This document shows, piece after piece, positions 25,719 to 34,541 of a stretch of DNA of 64,000 bases; the first letter of the stretch is position 1; the number at the start of each line of letters is the position of its first letter. Made by a program: the position numbers and the translations under genes. The DNA comes from Bacteroidales bacterium (GTDB lineage: Bacteria > Bacteroidota > Bacteroidia > Bacteroidales > Muribaculaceae): positions 1 through 64,000 of the forward strand of contig JAAVFG010000037.1 of NCBI GenBank assembly GCA_014800895.1. The letters run 5' to 3'. The notes under the pieces were generated by a model. The model saw nothing but the letters and a program-made list of their open reading frames with translations, did not search any database and was not told the DNA's origin.

Positions 25719-25748
25719 AATTTTAGTTTTTCAATTCTATACAAAGTT

Positions 25749-26084
25749 TTAGAATAGATCTAATTGGATAGATCGTATCTCGGAATTGGTTGGTGCTTTG
25801 CCATCAAATATTTTTATTTCTCCAAATTGCTTGTCAGTTATGGTCATCATGCAAACTCTCCCTTCTACAGGAAGCGAGGCAGTGATACGTTTGATATGTA
25901 CCTCCGCATTCTCCTTGGATGGACAATGACGCATATATATGGAGAATTGATACATCTCAAATCCATCTGCTATCAACGCTTTGCGAAACTGAGTATAAGC
26001 GTGGCGTTGCTTGGCAGTTTCAGTGGGAAGATCAAAGAATACCATTACCCACATAATCTTATATTCATTTAAACGTGTTTTCAT
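25749..26084 (-). CDS. cas2: CRISPR-associated endonuclease Cas2
   Basis: The 111-residue ferredoxin-fold protein forms the integrase complex with Cas1. The first strand carries MWVMVFFDLPTETAKQR with the characteristic aspartate, and the middle contains DGFEMYQFSIYMRHC. The length and these motifs match type II Cas2. It overlaps the end of cas1 by 20 nt and ends about 30 bp before the terminator. No cas4 or csn2 follows, which places the system in subtype II-C. Confidence 0.96.
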   Translation of the reverse strand: MKTRLNEYKIMWVMVFFDLPTETAKQRHAYTQFRKALIADGFEMYQFSIYMRHCPSKENAEVHIKRITASLPVEGRVCMMTITDKQFGEIKIFDGKAPTNSEIRSIQLDLF

Positions 26085-26991
26085 CTATCCGCGGATATGA
26101 TATTTTCCTTTGTTCTCCCATGAAACAGCGTGCCAAGGATGCTGTTGTGATGGAAGCTCCTACCATTAAAGGACGTCTTAACCCATCGATCACCACATCT
26201 AATGTAGGGATCGAGAGCAATATCTTCTTTACATCTTTTGTGATAGGAGTCGCCCATCCGAATAGATTACCGATATTCATTACCACTTTATCCACATAAG
26301 GGCGATATGGCTCCATGATATCATCAGCCAAGCAATATGAATTATATTTGTTGTGATGATAGATACCCAAAGTTGGGTGTAAGCCGCTGCCGACCAATGA
26401 GCGTGCTATGACTCCCCTTAATATAGAGTATCCATAATTCAGCAGATGATTAGGCGCATCTTCAAATTGACCTCTACGAAATTCCGGAAGGTCAGGGAAG
26501 AAATTCTTCCAGTAATATGCTGCCGCGCGTCCCTCTAAATTATCACTGTCGCCACTCTTGACATTTCTGCTCCATGCCTCCATACAACCGGTTTCTACGC
26601 CGCCGACGTGTTTAAGTAGAGCTGCCTGATTGGCAATTTTCTGCTTAACAGTCAGTTGCCAGAGCTGTTTTTTGAGGGGAATGGAGGCATTGATCTGGGC
26701 TAAGAAACGTTCAGTCTGTAGAGTATTCCCATCTAAATTAAGGAGTAAACCATTGGGAAGATGGCGCTCATCGCAAGTGACGACCGCCACATTATTTGCC
26801 AATAATTCAGAAAGTAGGGCAGATGTAATAGTGACGGCGTGGCTTTCAATAATGACAATTCCGATATCTTCTATCGGACGAGTCACGGTTTTTCTCTCCT
26901 CTCCATTTTCGGATGGGAATTTTATTACCATTTGTCCTAAATGGAGTGAGAGATAAGCCGGATTGGAGAAGTGGAGAGTTCTTTTAATCAT
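26065..26991 (-). CDS. cas1: CRISPR-associated integrase Cas1 (type II)
   Basis: Cas1 inserts new spacers into the array together with Cas2. The protein has 308 residues with an N-terminal beta domain and a C-terminal helical catalytic domain. Metal-binding residues are Glu153 (NLEGRAAAYYW), His205 (GSGLHPTLGIYHHN) and the aspartate pair in ADDIMEPYRP. All are present, so the enzyme should be active. The reading frame overlaps cas9 by 8 nt and cas2 by 20 nt, showing a single translationally coupled operon. Confidence 0.97.
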   Translation of the reverse strand: MIKRTLHFSNPAYLSLHLGQMVIKFPSENGEERKTVTRPIEDIGIVIIESHAVTITSALLSELLANNVAVVTCDERHLPNGLLLNLDGNTLQTERFLAQINASIPLKKQLWQLTVKQKIANQAALLKHVGGVETGCMEAWSRNVKSGDSDNLEGRAAAYYWKNFFPDLPEFRRGQFEDAPNHLLNYGYSILRGVIARSLVGSGLHPTLGIYHHNKYNSYCLADDIMEPYRPYVDKVVMNIGNLFGWATPITKDVKKILLSIPTLDVVIDGLRRPLMVGASITTASLARCFMGEQRKISYPRIDENTFK

Positions 26992-29900
26992 GGAGAGGAA
27001 TTATTTGTCCGGTATGGGTGAGAGAAACTTTATGAGGGTTGAGAGACTTCCATGTTTTTAGACTTGTACATCTAATTACAGTTTGCATGATACGATGATC
27101 TGCATTAAATTCAGTAGAGGTATTATTGTGGAGTCTGAAGAAGTAGTCTCCATCTGACATTTTTTGCACTCGATATAAGTGACTTGTAAGTGTCTTTAAA
27201 TCTTTCTGCTGCCATGCATCATTCCACTGATCATCACTTAATCCCAGAATTACCATTTCATTTTGCTGAAGACTCATCATGAATTGGTCATTGGGAAGTG
27301 GCATGGAGGTCAGTAGGCTTTCGTCAATCTTATCGCCTAACTCTATGATTTTATCCCAGGCCTCTTGCGGATTATGGATGATGGGGTCTAATCCGAGTTT
27401 TTTTCTATTTACCGCCACCCAGAATGGAGTGACCAATGCGGAGATATTTCCATCCTCCTGCTGATAGAATGCCACATGATGATTGCTGCCCGGTTTTGCA
27501 AAACCGATAGCTTTATCCCCATGTTTACGCACGGGTACAACGGTATCCGGAGTGACAGAAGCGAATATCTTTACATATTTTACCGGAATGCCCGGCATTG
27601 CGGGATGCTCAATAGGACGCTCCGGGAGTGACTGCTGATAGGCTTTCTCCGATCCACATTCCTGAAAGCGCTCTTCCACAACACGTCTGATAACCGGATC
27701 AACTATTTCGGATGCGTTCTTCTGACTAAGGGAGGCTATTCCAGCTCTTACTGTCATCCGTTCCTCGTAACATGGGAAATAGAGTATAGGCTGGTTCTCT
27801 TTATCAAACTTGATAGGATTTTTCTTTATCTCCTTCTGAGCTTTGGAGATATCACCCGCGCAGGAGGAGAGAACTTCCTTTAGTTTCATTGCAATCTCTC
27901 TATCGCTCACCATGTCGGGATTCTTGAGACAATCTTTAAGGGAACGAGCAGCTGTGGGGACTTTTATTTTACCATAGATTGTATCAAGATGCAAACCTCC
28001 TTTAGGGACGAAGGTTTTAAACTCTGTTCCGTTCTTTCTCTTTCTTTTACCGGAGGTAGCTACTTTTTTACCGGGCTTGAATGAAACAGCAATACGATCG
28101 ACGGCAGCCTTTACTACACTTACAGGGAAATGAGGGCAAGCCTCGCCCCATTGGGTGATAAGGCTCTTGTCTGATTTGAAATTCTTTCCGTTACTTTCAA
28201 TATCTCCTTTCAGGTTGCCATGCTCGGCATTAAGATTGTTCAAGCGCTGGACATACCTCTGCCGGGTCAAAGCCACAGTGAGCGCATCGATGGCATGATG
28301 GCGATGATCCATGCGCTTTGACCAGTCCTTTATGCGTCTTTCGGTATGAGTCTGTCCGTTATGAGTAAATGTGTCTTCAATCACAAGATCAGCAGATTCA
28401 TAGCGAGACAAATTAAGGTCATGGAGAATCTTGTCATACCCCCAGAGATGTCGGAAGAAGTCGGTTATCTTACCTGTGGAAGCTCCGACATTCCGCACCA
28501 CTTCTCTAAGGAGCTCCATAGCTTTGCGAGAGATATACTGAGTCTCGCCAAGATCTCTGTTGAGAAAATCTTTGGGAATGTCAGAGCCGGGTGTCAGGAG
28601 TCTCTTATATTTGGTGCGGGAGATACGTAACTTCTTATTACTGTTGTTAGCCATATTCTCCACACGCGCGAGATATTCTTCCAATTTTTTCTCACCCTGA
28701 GAAGCAACGAAATCATATCCTGTTCTTGCTCCTTTAGTGCGATTACATTCCGTACAAGAGAGTGTCTTATTTGAGAAGCTATCGTCAAAGAGAACAGAGC
28801 GAGGCACGATATGCTCCTTCTCAGCTCCATTCCCGGCAAGGAAGGTTGTAATGCTGATTGGCTTGCCGCAGTAGACGCATCGACCTCCGGCTTCCTCCCA
28901 CATCCGGTATTTCTGTATGGTGTTGCGCGATGCCTTAAGCCCATATTGCTCGATAAGCTTGGCAATTCGTTTATTGTCAGTCTCGCGAAGGGATATCTCC
29001 TTCGTAGTGTTACTGCGTTGATCTTTGGTTTGGCGAAGTTCCCTCGCTAATTCAATGCGCACTTCATCGATGGCTCCATGTTCCTTAATCAATGCGTTGA
29101 CTACATTAATCATCTGATTGAGAATCTTCTCAACAGTAGGCTGTCGCAAAGAGCCTTTGGGAAGTAGAGAGAGTGTTTCCTTAAGTTGGCGTTCGATATT
29201 CTCTTCAGATGTGATATAGTCGGAATGACGGACACCGGCTGCCTCGCATGCCTCGCTATACATCTTCCCCTCCATAAGATAAGGGAGAATACGGCGTATA
29301 AATTTTGCAGACTTCTTGGAGAATCCTGCTGTGTTGAAGTCAAGAGCGAAAAGGCTATCGATAACTTCCTGTTCTGTTATACCGAAATTCGTTTTGAGAG
29401 TTGCTTCAACATCCTTCTTTTCAGACACAGAGTAAAGGAGATGCCATAATTCATATAGAGGCTGATGATAACATCTGTCGGAAATCTCCGGTATAACTTC
29501 GCCCGTTTCCTGATCCACTCTTTTCTCCTCAATCTCTAAATTGAAGTCCAGAAGATGGCGGTATTCAGGATATGATTGTAAAATTTCATTAAGTTTAAAA
29601 TAAGTAGTATTACCTTTAATACCGGCAGCTCCGATGTTGGGTTTGAAACCGTCTGACTTTTTCAGACCGAGTAATTTAAGAAGATTTGTGGAGGTCAGCT
29701 TCTCATTTTTACGGAGGAAGTCCACTACTTTCTTCTTTTCATCCAAGGTAAGGATATATTCTCTCTGTAGAAGTCTCCACTCATGAGAATTTATCTCCGG
29801 TTCCCACAGAGATAATTCATTCATATTCTTCCCTTTGCGGGGCTTATTCATGGGATTTTCAAGTCGGAGATTATTGACAGTTTCCCATATTCTTGACTCC

Positions 29901-30769
29901 TGGGCAAGAGGTGAAGTGACGGGCGCGACTTTGGGGCGATAATGCTTAATCTCCCCGGTAGCAGTATCCTTGACAAAATATTCAACGAACTCACAATCAG
30001 AGACGAGATTTTTACATGATTTAAGGGGACGCTGGAAAAATATTATATGGCGCAGCTTTGTGATAACTTCGGGAGTGAGGAGATCGGGGTAAAAGGAGGA
30101 TTGCACCTCCATTATCCTATCGAATTCATCTATATGAGCCTGGCGTGGGTAGAGATGACTTGCTGAGTAGATGTCTGAACCCTCTTTTATTCTTCCTGTT
30201 ACAAATTTCTTACCGTTTACGGAGGTGTGTATTGAGTCTTTCAGGATTTGATAACCCACTTGCCCGATGGTCATACCGCTCTTTCTAAGCTCGGCATATC
30301 GCTCATTGATTTTGGCGACATAATCGGTGTTTTTTGCATCCTCGGATGTGTCATTCTTAGAATGGCGGTAGCCACGCTTTTGATTAAGATGCAGTAGTAC
30401 TCGACCAATTTCATTAAGGGTTAATTTCCTATTGACAGCGCCGTCTGCCCGTAATGCCCACAAATCTAAAGGGGGAAGAAGATTGAGATTTACCTTCGGG
30501 TCAATCATTCCGAGTTTATTTAGGAAATTTTTGAGAGTAGTGCGACGCATACGATACCGGTCATTACCTTTTCTGGCTGTACGGTAGATGGTACGTTGGG
30601 CACAAGCGGATACACCCTTGCCGGAAGAAAAATCTGATCCCTCTTTATCTGCAAGGGAAACGATACGGACACCAAGTCCATCAATTTTAACAGGAAGATA
30701 CTTATCATCCACTTCAATTAGAGCCCATCCGATAGAGGCAACGCCAAGATCTAATCCGAGAATTCTCAT
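26984..30769 (-). CDS. cas9: CRISPR-associated endonuclease Cas9 (subtype II-C)
   Basis: Cas9 uses a crRNA:tracrRNA pair to cut DNA. The 1261-residue protein has RuvC-I with Asp7 (ILGLDLGVASIGWAL), an arginine-rich bridge helix at about 59-87 and a REC lobe at about 90-540. RuvC-II carries Glu573 (EVRIELARE). The HNH domain has His653 (EHIVPRS) and Asn676, framed by two CxxC pairs (631/634 and 672/675) that could hold zinc. RuvC-III is DHRHHAIDAL with His825 and Asp828. A PAM-interacting C-terminal region follows. All catalytic residues are intact. Size and the cas9-cas1-cas2 order without csn2 or cas4 indicate II-C. A -7 element TATTTTTG lies at 30876-30869. Confidence 0.97.
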   Translation of the reverse strand: MRILGLDLGVASIGWALIEVDDKYLPVKIDGLGVRIVSLADKEGSDFSSGKGVSACAQRTIYRTARKGNDRYRMRRTTLKNFLNKLGMIDPKVNLNLLPPLDLWALRADGAVNRKLTLNEIGRVLLHLNQKRGYRHSKNDTSEDAKNTDYVAKINERYAELRKSGMTIGQVGYQILKDSIHTSVNGKKFVTGRIKEGSDIYSASHLYPRQAHIDEFDRIMEVQSSFYPDLLTPEVITKLRHIIFFQRPLKSCKNLVSDCEFVEYFVKDTATGEIKHYRPKVAPVTSPLAQESRIWETVNNLRLENPMNKPRKGKNMNELSLWEPEINSHEWRLLQREYILTLDEKKKVVDFLRKNEKLTSTNLLKLLGLKKSDGFKPNIGAAGIKGNTTYFKLNEILQSYPEYRHLLDFNLEIEEKRVDQETGEVIPEISDRCYHQPLYELWHLLYSVSEKKDVEATLKTNFGITEQEVIDSLFALDFNTAGFSKKSAKFIRRILPYLMEGKMYSEACEAAGVRHSDYITSEENIERQLKETLSLLPKGSLRQPTVEKILNQMINVVNALIKEHGAIDEVRIELARELRQTKDQRSNTTKEISLRETDNKRIAKLIEQYGLKASRNTIQKYRMWEEAGGRCVYCGKPISITTFLAGNGAEKEHIVPRSVLFDDSFSNKTLSCTECNRTKGARTGYDFVASQGEKKLEEYLARVENMANNSNKKLRISRTKYKRLLTPGSDIPKDFLNRDLGETQYISRKAMELLREVVRNVGASTGKITDFFRHLWGYDKILHDLNLSRYESADLVIEDTFTHNGQTHTERRIKDWSKRMDHRHHAIDALTVALTRQRYVQRLNNLNAEHGNLKGDIESNGKNFKSDKSLITQWGEACPHFPVSVVKAAVDRIAVSFKPGKKVATSGKRKRKNGTEFKTFVPKGGLHLDTIYGKIKVPTAARSLKDCLKNPDMVSDREIAMKLKEVLSSCAGDISKAQKEIKKNPIKFDKENQPILYFPCYEERMTVRAGIASLSQKNASEIVDPVIRRVVEERFQECGSEKAYQQSLPERPIEHPAMPGIPVKYVKIFASVTPDTVVPVRKHGDKAIGFAKPGSNHHVAFYQQEDGNISALVTPFWVAVNRKKLGLDPIIHNPQEAWDKIIELGDKIDESLLTSMPLPNDQFMMSLQQNEMVILGLSDDQWNDAWQQKDLKTLTSHLYRVQKMSDGDYFFRLHNNTSTEFNADHRIMQTVIRCTSLKTWKSLNPHKVSLTHTGQIIPLHD

Positions 30770-30868
30770 ATTTAAATTAATATGTAAGTTAAATAAAAGT
30801 CAATATCTTTTAAGATATTTATATATGGCGTAAAAATAGTGAAAAATAATGAAAAGTAAAAAGGAAAA

Positions 30869-30876
30869 CAAAAATA
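30869..30876 (-). promoter_or_regulatory. Possible -7 element of the cas operon
   Basis: Minus-strand TATTTTTG, about 100 nt before the cas9 ATG. The nearest TTTG (30905-30902) is 25 nt away, wider than the usual 19-21, so this is a weak call. Confidence 0.35.
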
Positions 30877-30931
30877 AATCGTATTGAATTATAAAATTCT
30901 ACAAATTCGGGGTGGGAACTTGGACACAAAA

Positions 30932-30962
30932 TTTTTACTCCTGATAATTATAGGAGTAAAAA
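30932..30962. terminator. Terminator between cas9 and the transposase-like gene
   Basis: TTTTTACTCCT pairs perfectly with AGGAGTAAAAA around a 9-nt loop, with T-runs on both strands. It closes the minus-strand gene that ends at 31012. Confidence 0.8.
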
Positions 30963-31011
30963 ATAATGATAAGAGGAAATAACCAGAAAATTGCTTGGTA
31001 CTAATTTGGGG

Positions 31012-31989
31012 TCAGGCATCAATATCGGCAATGTCTATGTCCAACAGCTTGGCAATCATCTCATCGTCGAATCCGTTTTCTCTCATCCGGGAAATGCTCT
31101 TTCTGATCTGCTCAAGCCGACCTTTCTCTTTGCCTTCCTTGAGACCTTCCTTGAGACCTTCCTTTTTACCGATTTCTATACCCTTTTCCATGCCCTCAAA
31201 AAGACCGTCATCATGAGCTGTCTCAAGGACATTTCGTGCGCTACGTATATTATCAAGATGGATATAGTAGGACTCGCGCTCTGATTTATTCAGTCTGGAA
31301 ATCCTTAATTCCTCCCGCGCCTCCTGCAGCCCCGGGGCTGTTGCATCCTCCGGAATCTCACTGTTTGATAGAAAATACATCCACTGTTCCAACGGGACTT
31401 TCGACCATCGGTTGAAATCATTGGCTTTAAGAATATAGTATTGAGGGAAAATCTCGCTTACCTTTGATATGTCATAACGTCTCTTCATGCGCTCTGAAAG
31501 CTCAAGGACTTTATGGTCGTGAAGTCCGCGAAATTCTGTTGTGCCGGTATAGACGACATCCTCGCCGACACCTAAATTGAAATATACGATATTGATGCTG
31601 TATATGCGTGAAATCTTATCGTATGCCTCCCCCCGTTTGATATATTCCGTAATCAGTTTGGAGGTGCCGTAAGCCATACGATGAAAATAGTCAATCTCGC
31701 TGTCATTCTGCACCTCGATCAGAATCTTCTCACCTTTATCATTCTCTGCAAGGAGATCCACACGATTATACTTATCCTCCTCATTCTCCTGATTCCCCTC
31801 GCTCTCCAAAAGACGCTGAATGCGGATCTCCGTACCTAAAAGAGAACTGAGAAAACCGTTGAGAATAGTGTGGTCAGCCTTATGGCGAAGAAGGCGTTTG
31901 ATAGCCCAGTCGAATCTGATGAGCCTGTTATCCGTATTATCGGAAGTTTCGCGGTATAGAGATTTTGTTTCTTTATCGTTGGAATTCAT
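31012..31989 (-). CDS. Rpn/PD-(D/E)XK nuclease-family transposase-like protein
   Basis: The 325-residue protein matches the PD-(D/E)XK transposase family (Rpn-like). Catalytic Asp78 (NRVDLLAEN) and Glu92 with Gln94 (KILIEVQND) are visible, followed by YFHRMAYGTSKLITEYIKRG. The N-terminal FDWAIKRLLRHKADHTILNGFL is diagnostic. The C-terminus has KEGLKEGLKEGKEKGRLEQIRK, a short repeated charged helix common in this family. In E. coli, Rpn proteins are nucleases that promote RecA-independent recombination. The gene has a perfect promoter and a strong terminator of its own. It stands next to cas9 but on its own transcript. Confidence 0.85.
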   Translation of the reverse strand: MNSNDKETKSLYRETSDNTDNRLIRFDWAIKRLLRHKADHTILNGFLSSLLGTEIRIQRLLESEGNQENEEDKYNRVDLLAENDKGEKILIEVQNDSEIDYFHRMAYGTSKLITEYIKRGEAYDKISRIYSINIVYFNLGVGEDVVYTGTTEFRGLHDHKVLELSERMKRRYDISKVSEIFPQYYILKANDFNRWSKVPLEQWMYFLSNSEIPEDATAPGLQEAREELRISRLNKSERESYYIHLDNIRSARNVLETAHDDGLFEGMEKGIEIGKKEGLKEGLKEGKEKGRLEQIRKSISRMRENGFDDEMIAKLLDIDIADIDA

Positions 31990-32034
31990 GACTAATATAA
32001 TTCAGAGAGATTCAAATTAGCTCTTAGGCTATTA

Positions 32035-32065
32035 CAAAAGTATATAAAATAATAAGATAAACAAA
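32035..32065 (-). promoter_or_regulatory. Bacteroidetes-type promoter of the Rpn-like gene
   Basis: Minus-strand TTTG (32065-32062), 19 nt, TACTTTTG (32042-32035): exact consensus. The start should be near 32031, about 42 nt before the ATG. Confidence 0.75.
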
Positions 32066-32070
32066 ATTAT

Positions 32071-32089
32071 TTTAGTGGATGGAGCTTTA
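32071..32089 (+). repeat. Copy D of the dispersed about 20-nt motif
   Basis: TTTAGTGGATGGAGCTTTA, one base from the consensus over the core. It lies 32 bp downstream of the stop of the second TamL-like gene (minus) and just upstream of the Rpn-like gene's promoter. Confidence 0.5.
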
Positions 32090-32120
32090 TGCTTACAAGG
32101 ATTCAAGCCACTACTTATCA

Positions 32121-34475
32121 TCAGAATGGATATCCAATAGAGAAATGGAAGGATGAGTCACGATGCCAGTTGGGATGAATGACGGGCCAAGGCTCCGCGT
32201 TGATAGCGGGGTTATGCGCTTTCATACCCAGGTCGAAACGGAGGAGGAAGTAGGAGAAATCCATGCGGATGCCGATGCCGTAAGCAGCCGCCAATTCTTT
32301 GTAAAACTCCTTGAATTTGAAGAAACCGTAAGGCTGATTGGGATAATTGCGGATAGTCCATATATTGCCGGCATCTACAAAGAGGGCACCCTCCAGTATC
32401 CAGAATAATTTGGCACGATATTCGGCACTGAGCTCAAGACGGATATCGCCACACTGGTTGATAAAATCGGAAACGGAGTTAGTGCCGGGGAAACGTCCCG
32501 GACCTAATGTGCGGACATCCCAGCCCCTCACGCCATTTGCCCCTCCGCCGTAGAAACGCTTCTCAAAGGGGAGGATGGTTGAATTACCGTAAGGTACGCC
32601 GATACCGAATCCCGTATGCCAGGCGAACGCATTCCTCTCATTAAGAATATGAAGGAAAGAGAGATCCACTTCAGCCTTGGCATATTGCGAATAGCGTATA
32701 CCGAACACTTTATAAGGGTCCTGATGGAAGTCGGCTCTATGGGTGAAGATAGAGTTGATGGTAAATAGAAGGTTGCCCGCCACTTCTGCATTCAACCGCA
32801 AGGTAAAGATATTGCGTTGCGGCGAACGGGTCCAGGGACGCTCGGTGCGCTTCGTGGTATGATAGAAATTATAGCCGAGACGCATGATGAAATGATCTTC
32901 GTAACTGTATCTCAGTAAAGGATTGTCAGGTGCTATCTGATCAATGAAATTATATGTGCTCTCCGGGAGATACACATAATTGATATCGATGGGAGTAAAT
33001 GTATGACGGTTGCGCTTATTATTCTCCACCCATTTATAACTCCATCCGGCAGTGGAGATAATGCGGGTATATTCCGGACGCTCCTGATAATTGAGGGAGA
33101 GGTTGAACTCCGTGCCTGCCATTATCTTGCGCTTGAAAGAATCGCGTAGGAAAGGCGCCTTGAATTTCGGGAAGGTCACACCTAAATCCACGCCATACTC
33201 CATGTAACGGTTATGGATAAAGTCGCCAATGTTACCATTCAAAGCTTCATAAGCTCCATGCACTTTCGCAATCAAGGTCTCCGAGCCTTTCCCGATATTA
33301 CGGTGAGAGTAATTAAGACCAACGGCAACGCCGAAATCGCCCTCAGAGTTAGTGCCCTCCAATTCCGCAGAGAAATACTGGCTCTTCCCCTTTGTAAGGA
33401 GAATGTAGGCATCCAGGAAGCCTACAGGACTCTTCTCCGACTGATTCCCGACAGGGAGGAAGCGGATATTGATAAATTTGAGGATAGGAAGGCGTGAAAG
33501 TGCGGAATAAGTCTTATTGAGATTATGCAGTTTATATAGCTCGCCGGGCATGAGAAAGCAATTATCCGCCAATACGTCGGGGCGAAGATAATGTTTCTTT
33601 CCGTATAAAATAGTAATATCCTTATACTTCACCGTGTCGGTAGCCTCATAATGCTCTATATCCTCAGTCACTCCCGGAGAATAATCCATAATATATATTA
33701 CGTTGCGGATAATATATTCCTTATGGGAATCTACTAAGGGGGCGGAGGTATTCATTTCCAAGGCAGGGTTAAGGGTGAGAGTGAGGTCTACCTCCCGACT
33801 TCCCTCCGTTGTATCAGCATTGAATGTTATATATTCCTTGGCGAAGGCGTAATAGCCATGATTACGCAGGCGTGTTGTGATGGTTTCACGCTCCATTTCC
33901 AATTCGCTACGGTCAAGGAAATCTCCGGGACGTACTATAAGTCTCGAACTGTCGCCCATCGCCACTCTCCGCAGAGTATCGTTAGGGAAAACATACTCGA
34001 TACTTCTGATAACGTATGGCTCTCCGGCATTAAGAGTATAATCCACCCTCATCTTCCTTTTCTTTGCGTTGAGAGAGGTGTCAATAGTTACGTCAGCTTT
34101 CAGAAAACCTGCGTTAACCATCGCCTTGCGCAGCTGCTCGGCGTCTGAAAGGGTATTCGCCTCGCTGAAGATCACCGGGGGCTCACCCATCTTTCTAATC
34201 CAGCGGTTCCACCATTTTGTCGAATCCTTGCCGCTCATGTTATAGATCCCGAGCCTGAGCTTCGCACTCCATAACATACGGTTGTTCTCACGATTACGGA
34301 CGTAGGTCATCATCTCCGTTTCATCCAGCGTCCCCGTCGTGTCATTTACATGTATCTTCACTTTGTCAAGGAGCAGAGACCCTTCCGGAAGATGGCGGGT
34401 AGAGGAACAGGCTGCCAACATTAAAAATGCCGGCAACAGCAGAAAAAGATGAAAATATGAAGAAATCCGTTTCAC
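32121..34475 (-). CDS. Second BamA/TamA-family outer-membrane lipoprotein (TamL-like)
   Basis: The 784-residue protein starts with a signal peptide and lipobox MLAACSS (Cys23). POTRA-like repeats follow (LSDAEQLRKAMVNAGFLKADVTID; MERETITTRLRNHGYYAFAKEYI). A C-terminal barrel has the Omp85 signature GGGANGVRGWDVRTLGPGRFPG and ends in FHFSIGYPF. It is a paralogue of the tamL product at 972-3323 but lacks a neighbouring tamB. Translation must begin at GTG 34475, because an in-frame TAA immediately precedes it and the next Met would cut off the signal peptide. A promoter -7 box ends only 6 bases upstream, so the mRNA would be almost leaderless. Confidence 0.88.
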   Translation of the reverse strand: MKRISSYFHLFLLLPAFLMLAACSSTRHLPEGSLLLDKVKIHVNDTTGTLDETEMMTYVRNRENNRMLWSAKLRLGIYNMSGKDSTKWWNRWIRKMGEPPVIFSEANTLSDAEQLRKAMVNAGFLKADVTIDTSLNAKKRKMRVDYTLNAGEPYVIRSIEYVFPNDTLRRVAMGDSSRLIVRPGDFLDRSELEMERETITTRLRNHGYYAFAKEYITFNADTTEGSREVDLTLTLNPALEMNTSAPLVDSHKEYIIRNVIYIMDYSPGVTEDIEHYEATDTVKYKDITILYGKKHYLRPDVLADNCFLMPGELYKLHNLNKTYSALSRLPILKFINIRFLPVGNQSEKSPVGFLDAYILLTKGKSQYFSAELEGTNSEGDFGVAVGLNYSHRNIGKGSETLIAKVHGAYEALNGNIGDFIHNRYMEYGVDLGVTFPKFKAPFLRDSFKRKIMAGTEFNLSLNYQERPEYTRIISTAGWSYKWVENNKRNRHTFTPIDINYVYLPESTYNFIDQIAPDNPLLRYSYEDHFIMRLGYNFYHTTKRTERPWTRSPQRNIFTLRLNAEVAGNLLFTINSIFTHRADFHQDPYKVFGIRYSQYAKAEVDLSFLHILNERNAFAWHTGFGIGVPYGNSTILPFEKRFYGGGANGVRGWDVRTLGPGRFPGTNSVSDFINQCGDIRLELSAEYRAKLFWILEGALFVDAGNIWTIRNYPNQPYGFFKFKEFYKELAAAYGIGIRMDFSYFLLRFDLGMKAHNPAINAEPWPVIHPNWHRDSSFHFSIGYPF

Positions 34476-34480
34476 TTATG

Positions 34481-34512
34481 CAAAGTTATAAAACTCCCTC
34501 TTATCCGGCAAT
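34481..34512 (-). promoter_or_regulatory. Promoter of the second TamL-like gene
   Basis: Minus-strand ATTG (34512-34509), 20 nt, TAACTTTG (34488-34481). The -7 element is exact and the -33 is three of four. The start near 34477 leaves about 2 nt before the GTG start codon. Confidence 0.65.
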
Positions 34513-34541
34513 AGATTCTCCCTTTTTATCCGGCAAACAGG

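Noticed and set aside
30780-30930. A second anti-repeat or tracrRNA next to cas9
   Set aside because: The AT-rich region upstream of cas9 contains no stretch complementary to the repeat beyond poly-A or poly-T matches.
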